Part shown: in pieces, positions 22,440 through 33,772 of the stretch
Position numbering within the stretch: position 1 is the first letter of the stretch
Layout of the letters: every line of letters starts with the position of its first letter
The notes under the pieces: generated by a model
The model's input: only the letters and a program-made list of their open reading frames with translations
The model's database searches: none
What the model was told of the DNA's origin: nothing
From: Nemertoderma westbladi
Lineage: Eukaryota > Xenacoelomorpha > Nemertodermatida > Nemertodermatidae
Direction of reading: 5' to 3'
DNA length: 57,600 nt
Assembly (NCBI GenBank): GCA_032718475.1
Contig: JAUCBJ010007295.1
Span: 1-57,600 of the forward strand
Program-made: the position numbers and the translations under genes

Positions 22440-22980
22440 CGTTTTCAATATATTGACTTATAATTGGTCGGCGTACGTCTGACTCAGTCTACGGTAAGCT
22501 AAAAGAATAACCTCAGGATAGTTACGACACCTTAATATTGCAAGTCTCTTAAATTGTAATCTTGTAAAATTATGTTCATGGTGTTATAAATTATTTAATT
22601 TATTAGTGTGGTTCTATGTGGTAAAGGTTTCATATTAATTATATCGTGTTAACTATAATGACGTTGTTACATTTCTTTGAAGGGGCATTTCATAAACTAG
22701 GCAAGTAGGCCTGAGGCACTTAATTGTAAGGCAAGGACTGCTCTACTATAAGTCTGGTAGGGTTATTATAAACACAAGTCACAAACGGCGCAACAATGGT
22801 AACTAATACTGGGCTAGCAGTACTGGTTAGCATAGTCCTTTGTACTCAGGTGATTAATTCAAATCGTTACCGGTACCATGCACTGCATAGTGTAGTGTAC
22901 ACTCACTGCACTAATGTGTAGCTGATTCTGATTGGTTGATTATAATGGTAGAAATTCCTTCGACCAATGAATCAAGACCA
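22440..22980 (+). other. CUX 3' UTR region
   Basis: AT-rich sequence after the CUX stop without a canonical AATAAA until 23000, so the mRNA probably ends in the signal array that follows. Confidence 0.5.
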
Positions 22981-22984
22981 AGTA

Positions 22985-23195
22985 AATGGGAATAACATAA
23001 ATAAATCAAGTGCGACAATAATAATTCAAGGGCGAGATAATTAAATCAAGTGCGGCATAAATATATTCAAAATCGACATTAATAAATCAAGACCGACATA
23101 TAAATAAATCAAGAGGGACATAAATAAGTTCAAGACCGATGTAAATAAATTCAAGACCGACATAATTAATCAAGAATAAAAATACCATATGTATG
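22985..23195 (+). promoter_or_regulatory. Tandem array carrying poly(A) signals
   Basis: About nine diverged copies of a 19-23-bp unit, AATAAATCAAGACCGACAT. Five exact AATAAA hexamers occur at 23000, 23081, 23103, 23144 and 23175, and an ATTAAA near 23040. This is the first set of canonical poly(A) signals downstream of the CUX stop codon, about 560 bp away. Confidence 0.6.
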
Positions 23196-23856
23196 CCATA
23201 GGCTACAGTATAAGGAAAGGCAATGTTTACTCACACATAAGCTGTTGGTTTCTAATGTATTACGCCATAAGCTGATTGCTCTCCCAGTGCTTCCAAAGGG
23301 TAAATCTACAATAAGGTTACTCGATCTGCTATGTTAGGGGGTGGATCAGGAGAATGAATTTTAGTTACACAAAGCAGTGTGTTGTGTCCTATTGCAGTCG
23401 ATACTCACTGTGGATTGCAAAATGTTTTATAGTTGACCTACAGTATAATACAGTAGTTGCATGTATTTAAGGAGCCCGCTTTGGCCTACCGCCTAACTTA
23501 GCAGGAGTACCTACTGTATATTACATATTCACATAGGATTCACTGGGAAGAGATATTCCGCTTGACGACGGGGAAATACCTATAGAAGGAAACTAAATTT
23601 GTTATTTGGCTCTATTCGTTGTTATTTATCTGGTTGTGCATCATGGGCATTTTTTATAAATATTCGGTAATCGTATCTTATATCTTGTAAACGTGCTTGA
23701 TAATGAAATTATTTGCTTCATATTATATTTTAGTTAGTGGTAGCTAAGTTGCATTTTGTATTATATGGGGCGAGCCACAAAGTCAGCTAGCCTCACGCCT
23801 TGCAGTTTAGACAATTGTTTAGTTTACTTACTGCTGACTGACATAGTTCTTTGTAA
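23196..23856. other. Intergenic, no gene seen
   Basis: AT-rich. ATGGGGCGAGCCACAAAGTC at about 23764-23783 is a left-end-like copy of the GTGGGGC-end element family found at 25046, 33776 and 52484. Confidence 0.5.
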
Positions 23857-24325
23857 TAGTCTTGGCTAGTATTTTTCCCCCGGGCTCCTTCCAGCCAGCT
23901 TGCTGGCTTTCTAGTAGTCTTGGCTAGGATTCTTCCCCCGGGCTCCTTCCAGCCAGCTTGCTGGCTTTCTAGTAGTCTTGGCTAGGATTCTTCCCCCGGG
24001 CTCCTTCCAGCCAGCTTGCTGGCTTTCTAGTAGTCTTGGCTAGGATTCTTACCCCGGGCTCCTTCCAGCCAGCTTGCTGGCTTTCTAGTAGTCTTGGCTA
24101 GGATTCTTCCCCCGGGCTCCTTCCAGGCAGCTTGATGGCGTTCTAGTAGTCTTGGCTAGGATTCTTCCCCCGGGCTCCTTCCAGCCAGCTTGCTGGCTTT
24201 CTAGTAGTCTTGGCTAGGATTCTTCCCCCGGGCTCCTTCCAGGCAGCTTGATGGCGTTCTAGTAGTCTTGGCTAGGATTCTTACCCCGGGCTCCTTCCAG
24301 GCAGCTTGCTGGCTTTCTAGTGGTT
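23857..24325. repeat. 58-bp minisatellite
   Basis: About eight copies of a 58-bp unit: TAGTAGTCTTGGCTAGGATT, then CTTCCCCCGGGCTCCTTCCA, then GCCAGCTTGCTGGCTTTC. GCCAGCTTGCTGGC is a near-perfect palindrome. Variant copies have GGCAGCTTGATGGCG. It lies just right of a GTGGGGC-family left end. Confidence 0.9.
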
Positions 24326-25045
24326 TGTTGGTATTTATTGATGGGAGGGTGGCGTTGTAAGGGATCCAAATCTGAAACAAAATATTCATTTCGTTTAAGA
24401 ATATCTGCATCTGAGATATCGGCCTTAAAATATAAGATGTTTTGCACTTGGGCAAGGCTAATTTATTCCATTATGTAAATACAGATAATTCTAGAACCTT
24501 ATATTTACTCTACGGGCAACAATGCAATACCAAAATAATAATAGTACTATTACTTAGCTATTCATACTATACAACATGTTCCAGAATAATAATATGGTGT
24601 ATTTATTAAATGGAATAAAATGGCCTCGCGCAGATGCCATGATGCCAATCCATCCATTCGACTTTTGAACGCCAATGTCAGCTAAAGAAGCTAAAGAATG
24701 AAAGCGAAAATAAAAATTCTGGTTCACCCACTAAGGATGAGGAAAATTATCTACGATTCAAATTTCCTGCAATTCCATGAAGATATGTAGCGAAATTAGG
24801 TGGGGGGAGGGGGGAGGGGGGGAGGGGGGGTGGTAACTTTCTTGACCACAAGTTCATAAATTTTTTATTTTTAAATTTAATAAGAAATAATGAAAGATTT
24901 TACGATTATATCTCAGGTATTTTCACAACAGTTTTGAGAGGCTGCTAGCAGTTTGTTTTGGAAAAACTCCACTAAATGTGGACTTTGAATTTCCTACTCA
25001 GTGCAGCTGTTTGCACGCAATTGAGTCACTTTTTACAACAGCGTG
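24326..25045. other. Intergenic, no gene seen
   Basis: AT-rich, with a G-rich tract (GGGGGGAGG repeats) at 24801-24833. Confidence 0.55.
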
Positions 25046-25652
25046 TGGGGCGAGACACGTAGTCGGCGAGCCTTGGCATACGGTTCATATAGGGCAAATG
25101 GGGCATGTCCGTCTGTCTGTCTGTCTGTCTGGTAAATGTTTGAACGCGAATTTCTCGGCATCGCTGGTTCGGAATTGAACCAAACTTAGTAGGTAAGTAG
25201 TAGAGAGAAAGTTTAGAAAGTTTGTAAAGTTTGGTGAAAAATCATGCAGTCTGACGTCAGCTACGACAGATTATGTGGTTTTTAGAAAATGTTAAATTTC
25301 TCGGGAAGGCCTCATTTTCCTGAGCTGAAATTTTGGTGGCCTGTAGAGAATCATGAAGTCTATCTTTTACGAAATTGAAAAGTTAAGACATTTAATTGGG
25401 GATCCACTAGAGACTCAGAAGTAATGACATAGGCCTACCGGTACGGTACTGCTGTACAGTGCTGCACTGGTAAGTACGAAATTGCAGAATAACAATTTGA
25501 CACCACCTAGCGGATTAACATATGATTGTATATCGAATGAATACATTTATAGCATGGGATATGGGGTCCAAACTAAACATGCCCCATTTGCTCTATATGA
25601 ACCGTATGCCAAGGCTTGCCGACTACGTGCTGCGCGAAGTCCCCACGAACGT
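25046..25652. mobile_element. TIR element of the GTGGGGC-end family
   Basis: The left end GTGGGGCGAGACACGTAGTC then GGCGAGCCTTGGCATACGG is inverted at the right end (about 25567-25652: CATGCCCCATTTGC...CCAAGGCTTGCCGACTACGT...GCGCGAAGTCCCCACG). The terminal inverted repeats are roughly 60-80 bp. Next to the left end is a TCTG microsatellite, then a body motif AACCAAACTTAGTAGG that is shared, as AACTTGGTACACATGTTG, with the copies at 33776 and 52484. No transposase: non-autonomous. Confidence 0.75.
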
Positions 25653-25720
25653 GTTATAAGTTCCTAATTCTTTATGAAGTTAGTTATAACTTTATTTTTA
25701 AATTTATTATTGAATATTAG

Positions 25721-27716
25721 GGCAATTCCACCATTGATGTAACACTTACGTCGAAAGTAAAAGGTCATCTAATCAGCATAATTTTGGGATCAAAATGACG
25801 AGAAATAATGAAACTTTTAATAAAAGTGACGGATATTTAATATTTTTGAGGGTAACAACTGGTTTTTCATTATTCAATATGAGGAAATTTTTTTACTTAT
25901 TTTCAAATTTGCAGAAATTAATCCATGTCATTTTTGACATAATCTTACTACCATTGAAATTGTCTGATTAAGACAGGTAATTACACCAACCGAAAATTCA
26001 ACATTTATTAGAAGCTATTGATGATAAAAATTTGAATATTGACAGCGTAGCATTGTGTATTCAAAGTTTCAAAAATTTTAGATTTGACCTGCAGAATTAT
26101 GAGCGTCCGTAAGGAACAGTACTTAAAGTTTTAGTTTGGAGTACACCCCGCATGTATATTAAACTGACAGTCATTTTCCTTTGGGTTTACAACCAATCAA
26201 AACCATCCATTAGGTCTCTATGTTCTGTATTGCAGCTGAAACGTTTAAGAACAGCGTTACGGACTCACAAATGTTCCGTTACGGACTCACCATGCGGTAG
26301 GTTAGGTGAGAATCATTCTGCTTTGTATACATTATTCACTATGTAAACTGAAAGTATTCAGCTCCTTTTAGTCTGACAATTGTCCATCGACAGTACATTC
26401 GAACGTATTCATCCATACATCATCCTAATGTACGACATTATTCATTGCGCCCGTTTAATCCTGTCTGTTACGCCTAATACTCACATTTCTGGTGTCGAAA
26501 GGGCCAAACGGCATATCACGGATGACAAAAATTACTGACCAAGATGGTATAGTATGATACCCTCGAAGTTCTCGAAAATTTCATGAAACGAGTGAGCGAA
26601 TGATAGATTGTTATACAAAAAAAATCGTCTGTTAGGCCAGGGATTACGCACAAAGTCTCAATAATTATTACCAGTGCGGTCCCCCCAGACCTATATTCCC
26701 CGGAGGAAACCCCAGTACTCATTTAGCTACCCTTTACGGAAGGAAGAGATGCGCCATAGCTAATAAGTCTCGTTATTGTCTTTTAAAGTATTCGTGCCGA
26801 AACGAAAACTACCCTAGCCCTCATGATGGGATCGAAACCACGACCCAAGGAGAAATGTGATTTCAATGCTACTGATTTAACCAACTACGCCAGGGTGTAA
26901 CTTAAGTACAGTGATAGTAGTGATCGTAAATTATAAATACAACGAAATACTGTTCAAAATTAATTTTCCAGTATGAAAAATTTTCCGTGAACGTGGCATT
27001 TATGTTGTTAAAGAAATAGAAAATGGTCGTTTTTAACAAATTATGGTCATATGAACTTATAGGATATTAAATATACACTACTATACACACACCAAATATG
27101 CCTACTCAATCTCATAGATATGATGTACAGTTAACTTCATAAACACTACTAAAGATACTGTATATCTAATAGTGATTCTTAAGGTACATTGTCAAAGGTA
27201 TATAAGTAATAAAGATATTTATTGAATAAATACCATTTAACATTCATTGGTCGTTGTTCTTTTTTTTCTAAACAATATAACGAGTGCATAACGATTTCAA
27301 GTGTGAGTCGTAACATTTTTTTCTGTGAGTCCGTAACGAACAATTTCTCAATAAATGAGGTTTACCACCATATGTTTCTGCTATTAACTTACAAATTTAC
27401 CAAATTTGATGTATCTACCTCGCATTGTGAAAGTTATTACGTATGGCGTTAAACATTTCAGAATTTGTCAAAATAAAATTGGGTAATTTTTCTTTGTCCA
27501 TTTGCATGTGAGTCCGTAAAGGGTACTATATTTACAATATCCTATGAATCTAATGAGGTACAACTCTTTTTTATAAGGAAAAGTAAAGATGTACCATTAA
27601 TCCATCAGCCACCATAGGTAAATGTTATTTATATTGTAAAGTTATTAATTAAAAATATGCCAATTAATTTCGAAAATTGCGTATGAAGGTGAGTCCGTAA
27701 CGATGGAATTGCCCAT
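25721..27716. mobile_element. TIR element with GAGTCCGTAACG subterminal repeats
   Basis: GGGCAATTCCACCATTGATG at the left (25722) and CGATGGAATTGCCC at the right (27701-27714) are inverted ends. The motif GTTACGGACTCAC occurs twice near 26256-26290, and inverted as GTGAGTCCGTAACG near 27325 and 27693, with partial forms near 27301 and 27508. The interior is AT-rich with no transposase; a SINE is inserted at 26633-26900. Confidence 0.65.
26633..26900 (-). mobile_element. tRNA-derived SINE, - orientation
   Basis: Inverted diverged copy of the SINE at 16814: GGCCAGGGATTACGCACAAA, then CCCCGGAGGAAACCCCAGTA, then TCGTGCCGAAACGAAAAC, box B complement GGGATCGAAACC at about 26828, and ACTACGCCAGGGTG at the head end. 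It lies inside the TIR element 25721-27716. Confidence 0.82.
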
Positions 27717-28662
27717 TACAGTTTAATAAAACTGGTGGAGTGAGAATTTGGGATGTAACAATATAACAAACATTTTATTAAATGTATGGACGCTCCAATT
27801 AATTATAATAATATTATAAAAATGGTCTAATTTCTTATGTAAATTTGTTAACCATCGTTTGAATACAAAGTTTTTTTTATTTCGAATTAATTTATTTAAT
27901 AAAGTCCGCTAGATAATCGAGATAGATGCTGCCATAGAGATTAGATGTAAACAAATATTTTCGCCCCTCTCTCATCTCAACAGTCATCAAGATGTGCCAG
28001 CTATGCTATAGTTACAGCAACAAAAAATACATTACTCAAAAAATATTATATTTGGTACCGGTAGGGGGATCGAACCCACAACCGCTGGCTTATGGCTTGA
28101 TTTATTAGGCAGCAATTAACCCTTAATGGTCTAATTAGCGTATGCTAAAAGTTGTGAACACACTATATGGCTAGACATATGAATTCAATATTTCAAAAAA
28201 TTATCAATTAATAAGAAGCTACAGTACATTTCTAGAGGGAAATCGTGTAGGTTTGTTGGTCAAGGGACTATGAGAGGGGTAGCGGTAGGTCTGTAATAAT
28301 CAGGAAGGCGGTGACAGCGCTGTGGATTGGCGTCCCATCTTTGCGATGTGAACTGGGACTTGTGTGGCTGTGGCACAAGGTACAGTAATCCGTTTCATCG
28401 GATATGTGGTATAAGAGCCAAATTATGTGGCAGGAAGATACCATTGCTATTGTATTGTACACACCATAGCAACCAATATAAATATTGGCCCAAATCAATT
28501 TATATAAATTAAATATTATACATTACATTTTACGTACCAGGATACTGTATAAGTATGTATGCAGGTTTGTATTAACACTAGCAAGTACAGTGCGAAATTA
28601 ATATTAAATCAATTAATTACTAAAAGTCTCTAATAGTTAATATAATCGTATTCAGTCAGGAA
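27717..28662. other. Intergenic upstream of the DUF4587 gene
   Basis: A short tRNA-like box B complement (GGGGATCGAACCCACAACC) near 28066-28084 marks another SINE-like fragment. The rest is AT-rich. The promoter of the next gene should lie near the right end; no clear core element is visible. Confidence 0.5.
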
Positions 28663-29083
28663 ATGGCTGGAACTGCTGGATTCGATGGAGAAACATTTCG
28701 CGAAAATTTGACCCGAATGAAACTGAAGTTATTGGAGCAGAAACTGACCAATGAGCGGGCGATGGCCAGTCTCGGGGGCGGCCCGCTAGCGGATGGGAAT
28801 ACAACATGCAGGGCCAAAGTGAAACTAGAAACTCTAGTCAAGGAGAGGGACCAACTCATGAGCAAACTGAAGGAGCAGAAGCGACGAAGAGATAACGAAG
28901 ATGAAATGTACAAGAGTTGGTGGATGAAACCGCCGGGGAACTATGAGACAAACCCGGCTATGAAGTATACCCAGGATCTACAGGATACATACATACCTGG
29001 ATACTATGGCAACAAACATAAACAAAGACCAGCTTCAACACACTCGCTGGGTGCTGCCGCCCCTTCATTACCAAATCCATTAG
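28663..29083 (+). CDS. DUF4587 family protein, exon 1 (coiled coil)
   Basis: First coding exon of a predicted 269-residue protein. It opens MAGTAGFDGETFRENLTRMK; residues 8-35 and 50-90 are charged and helical (LKLLEQKLTNERA; KLETLVKERDQLMSKLKEQK), a likely coiled coil. A Tyr/Pro-rich stretch follows (YKSWWMKPPGNYE; YIPGYYGN). The donor is TTAG|gtaaga, phase 1. Just before the ATG is ttcag|tcaggaaATGG, so a 5'-UTR intron or trans-splice acceptor may sit seven bases upstream. The two-part layout (helix, then a QNAQMHQ domain in exon 2) matches the PRR29/C21orf58 group. The molecular function is not known to me. Confidence 0.82.
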
Positions 29084-29586
29084 GTAAGATATTCTGCTGT
29101 TTTATTTCACTTGCTGTTTTCACCAGTGAAGAAAACTAGGTTTTCACTAAAAAGTAAAAACCCAGGTTACAGAAAGAAACGCTGAAACTAACCAAAACAA
29201 TGAACGAATTAGTACATATCTGTACCGGTACAGTTTAATAACATATAAGAAATAATTGTAACTTTTTGTTGGGCACAGCTTTTGCAAAGTCGGCAATGGC
29301 GTCCAGGTGGGATCGAACTGGTGTAAACCTGGTATTGTTCACCAGGGGGCGTAAACACAGTATAACTTATATTTTCCATATTTGTAACAAAATACTGTGA
29401 GCGAAAAACCTTATAAATCGGTAACACCAGGTTGTTGCGGTAAGATGCTGAGTCACCATGTCGACACAATTAGTATGCCAATGCGTAGTGCGGGTTCACC
29501 GTCAACAGATACCATACGGTGACCACCCCCCCCCCCCCCCCATATATGTTTAATGAGTGTAATCTAATTAATTATTCTCCTTTCAG
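29084..29586 (+). other. Intron of the DUF4587 gene
   Basis: GT-AG intron (gtaaga to cctttcag). It contains a tRNA-like fragment (GGGATCGAACTGG near 29311) and a run of about 18 C (29524-29541). Confidence 0.8.
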
Positions 29587-29975
29587 CCTCACTTCCCTAC
29601 TATTTACCGCCATCCACGTTGAACCCTTGGGCAGCCGTGCAACCCATACCGTCGAGACTCAACCCCAGCAGACTCGACACCATGGAGATGATAATGCTAC
29701 AGAACGCCCAAATGCACCAGTCAATGATGCAGACAATGATGCTGAAATCATTGGAACCCAAACCCGAACCCAACCCATTTATGTCCGGTTTACCGCCACC
29801 CTGGATGATATATAACAGACCGGAACCACCCCACACAGTGGCTGCGCCGGAGGTCCATCACTATTACGGACAGCCGCCCATAATGGGGGTGGGGAAGGCG
29901 GGTCAGAAACTACCGCCCATAGACTACGATCACCAAGGGCCTCACGAAGTAGACGCCCTTTACGGTGGCTACTAG
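29587..29975 (+). CDS. DUF4587 family protein, exon 2
   Basis: The leftover G of exon 1 plus CC gives Ala, then SLPYYLPPSTLNPWAAVQPI. The domain core is TMEMIMLQNAQMHQSMMQTM then MLKSL; QNAQMHQ is the hallmark I recall for DUF4587 (PRR29, C21orf58). A Pro/Tyr/His-rich tail (FMSGLPPPWMIYNRPEPP; HHYYGQPP) ends DALYGGY-stop. Codon use is GC-rich compared with the flanks. A long G run begins 17 bases after the stop. The first AATAAA downstream, near 30105, lies inside a dispersed-element copy. Confidence 0.82.
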
Positions 29976-29991
29976 AACTGGTTATTTGAGA

Positions 29992-30230
29992 CGGGGGTGG
30001 GGGGGGGGGGGGGGGGGTGACTAGACGCAAATCCCATCTCTGCGAATTAATATCTCGTCTCAATATTAAAATTCAATTAAGGGAAAACGTTGTTGTAACT
30101 AAAACAATAAACGAAACTCAAAAGGACAAACACAGTTTTATTTTTGAGAGCAATCAGCTGTTATTTGCGTCGATTTTCCCCTGGAGAAGGATGGATTTTG
30201 ATGTTGAATTTTGATTGTCGAAATCCTCCC
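29992..30230 (+). repeat. Poly(G) run and dispersed element copy
   Basis: A G tract (29992-30018) is followed at 30070-30230 by the best copy of the dispersed element: ATTCAATTAAGGGAAAACG, TAACTAAAACAATAAACGAA, TTTTATTTTTGAG, AATCAGCTGTTATTTGCGTC, GATTTTCCCCTGGAGAAGG. Similar copies or parts occur near 405, 1583, 14545 (inverted), 18430 (inverted), 38985 (inverted), 39955 (inverted) and 48305. Confidence 0.7.
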
Positions 30231-33200
30231 CCATCGGTTATTTTTACTCCAATATATAGCAGTGAAATGGTAAATGAAAGGTGGTAGTACTGTAGTAGGT
30301 AATATTACACAAATTAACTTCCTTCAAAATAATGGGTGGGGTCTGAGGTATAGGGGCCTACCACTTCCTTAAGTTTTTTATTATTGATTACTATCTGGTT
30401 TATTTGTAATAATTAAATTTACAAAGTTTCATCACGAAAATTAAATATTATCATTTTTAATATTTAAACATTTATAGCCCTACATCTTAATTATTTGTTG
30501 CATGTGAAAAGATTACATTACTGGGAAGGTTATTACTGTCCTGGGGTATTTTATTTTATACTGTTCAGTTAATATACAATAATTAGACTTTGCTACCCTA
30601 TAACTCGGCCATCCAGGCATTTTGCAAGTGTAATTTAGAAGACTTCCTTCCTTCAAATTTCATGCAATCTCATTTAAGATTAGTAGAAAAAAATGCTGGG
30701 GGGGGGGGGGGGGGGGCTCTGGTCCGGGGCATTGGGTACAGTTTATGTGGCATCAGGAAATATTGGCTGATAAGAGTGGTTTATTAGCGCTTAACGAACT
30801 AACAGAGTTAGTTCAATAAAGCTCCGATTGGTGACTGGTAATGGAAAACTTTGTGACACTTTTGTGTTAAAAGGTGTAATATTTTTGTTGGAAATTTTCA
30901 AATGTATAGGAGGTATTAATAGACCTATAAAGTATTAACAATTTGTAGAAAATTTTAGCTGTAGGGTTAGCCAAGGACAAAAAAACCCGTAGAGAACGGG
31001 TTCAATAATAGCGCTGTCACAGCTACTGTATGGATTCTACAGTATTGTAACCGACACGGCTCAGTTGTACGTAAGCTGATTCAATTAGGTGCGTGGTACA
31101 GTTACAGTTAGAACCCCCAACCACCCCTCTCCCATCGTCACAACCGTATCCACCCCCCTTACACAAATGACGCCAATTATCTATGGCGATTAAATGTCCG
31201 CGATTAATTAATTGCCTTGACATTATTTTATTTCCACACTTATAAGCAAAACAATAAGAATTACCAGTTCAATATAATATTATATTCTCCACAAAAGTAC
31301 TGGTATAAAATATTTGGATTAAAATCAAGATTCATTTAGAACACAAATTAATTAAAAGTGATAATAAAATATAATGTATAACTCGAACTTAGCATACTAA
31401 ACGCAAACAGTTCACTTCAAAAGAAATTAAAACTAACAACTTAATAATAAACATACTGAATATAGGGACTCATTGTACGAATAATATGATATTGATATAT
31501 ACAGTACACTAGGATGTTCACCTGAATATGTATGTAATTCATTTTTGAATAACTCGATCTTGATGAAAAAAATCTTGCACAACATTTATGTAGGGTTGGT
31601 TTCGAGCACTGCTTTAAATAGAAACTAAATTAATCTTTATCGTCAAAGTAAAAGTTATTCGAAAATGAAGGTGTTACGTACAGTATTCTGGTAAAACCTG
31701 TAATTGTTTTAATAAAAATGTGACAAAAATTAAGACATTAAATTATTGAGGATACTTTATAACTAGAAATTATTATAAAGCAAAATTCAAAAACAACTAA
31801 AAACTTTTCGTGTAAGTAACACCCTCACTCATGATAATGCCCTGTAGAAGTGTTCTTTTATTAACTTTCATATTCAAGATCAAAAGTTTTAGCATTTCGA
31901 AATCTGTTAATAACGGTATACTATTTAAAAACTGTTTTTGATTATTTTGTTACAAAGTGAGAAATAATAATTATCATTATTATAATAATAAAACAAAATA
32001 AAAAAGCGGGATGGCTATCCTATAATACTGTATGTCAAGTAGCATTAATAAAATAAATCATACAAGGATAAAAAGATAGCAAACGAAAATAAACAAAGGG
32101 TGTAGGCCTATTCGAAAAGGTTCCATCACAATAAAACAATAATAAGGGAACACTTACTTAAACAAAATGGATAAAGGTGCAGGAAAAAAACTAAAATTAA
32201 GCTAAAAGGTTGCTTTATAATTCAATGATTAAAATACGTCGATTTAATATTTAAATCTATGTAAATAATATGTTGTAAAAAGACAAACACGTTCGCATTT
32301 AACGAAAAGCACAAAACATGAAGACGGTTTACATTTAATCGTATTGTATCAAACTTGTGTACAGTAGTAGGCCTTAGGCCTAATATTAATTGGAACCGAT
32401 ATGAGACTATACAGTCTTACAATAATTCATTAATTATAGCTTCATCATATATTTGGAAGATATAAAAATGCCTGTAACACAAAATCCACCAGAATATAAT
32501 GCAGACATTAAATACATTTCCGAAAGTGGCACAAAATTAGATAAAAAAAATCCACACAAATGTTGGAAATAAATGATAAAAAAACGAAAAAATCTATTAC
32601 AGTAGTAATACTGTACTGTACCGTAGGAGGCCTACTGTATACTTCAGTTTTGTTGAAGTTACCTTCTACAAAGGTGACCTACAGATACTGATCGTGATCA
32701 ATTTATGGTCAAACAGGTGTTTTTATATCTGAAGTTGGTCAAATTCGTATACATTGAAGTTTCCAGGGTCACGAACCTACAGTACTGTTGTAGTTGTACA
32801 GTAGTAGGCCTAGATTTAATGAAATAATTGCTATAAGGGTGAACTGTGTTTAAAATACTTCCACAAAACGAAACATTTAGGCCATTTAGCAAGAGACTAC
32901 AGTTTAGTACCGGAACGTAAGAATATTAAAAAATACCAGGGCAAATGTACTTAACTAACTTGAACCCAAAATGCCGTATGTCTAAACAAACTATTATATT
33001 TATTTATTTAATTGAATAAAAATCGCGAAATTTCTAGTAACAAAACTACCGAAATATAAAAAGATCATAAAAAAATCTATTTATAATGGGCCGGGATGTT
33101 AAACGGGTAGGCGCAAATTATTATTAAGTTATATCTAATAAAATGGTTAAAGCCACGAACTATACGATATTAGTTAGCAGGTTATACTAAATATTTTATC

Positions 33201-33770
33201 TAAAACGTTTGCATAGAACCATTAATTGTCGCTTACGCATTCACTAAATTACTAATTAAAACATTCAGTTAAAATCACAAGGCCTGACAAAATGTTGATG
33301 CATTTTTTTTTTAAGTTTCCTAAAAAAAAGTTACAGTAGAAAAAAAAAATGCTACGTAAAATCACAACCCTTTCGATTGCACTGCTAGCTATATGTTTGG
33401 GTACAAAACACAATCGAGTATTATAGGCAAGATAATTAAATGTTTCCCAGTTGAATATAACGGCAAGGATGCGTGTATGTAATGTACAGTATATAGCTAA
33501 TAGCAGCGGGCCTCAATAATAAAATTCACTAATATTATTGTCTGTCATTTAGTTTACACTAACTTTCTATTTAGTAAGAGGTTAGCTAATAAGGGATGAA
33601 GGATAACTATACTGTATCATCCTTATACTGGCTAATATTTGCACAGAATTAAAAAGGTTAAAGAATAATAAGCACCTTTGAATCAATCGTTTTATAATAT
33701 TATAATATATACATTGATTGGTCCACACCTACTTCACTCCATGTCGCAAATGAGTTGCTTATATGGTTTA
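30231..33770. other. Gene-free AT-rich stretch
   Basis: No supported coding region or RNA gene. It has a run of about 18 G at 30699-30716 and many short TAGGCCTA and CTACTGTA motifs. Nothing else stands out. Confidence 0.6.
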
Positions 33771-33772
33771 GG

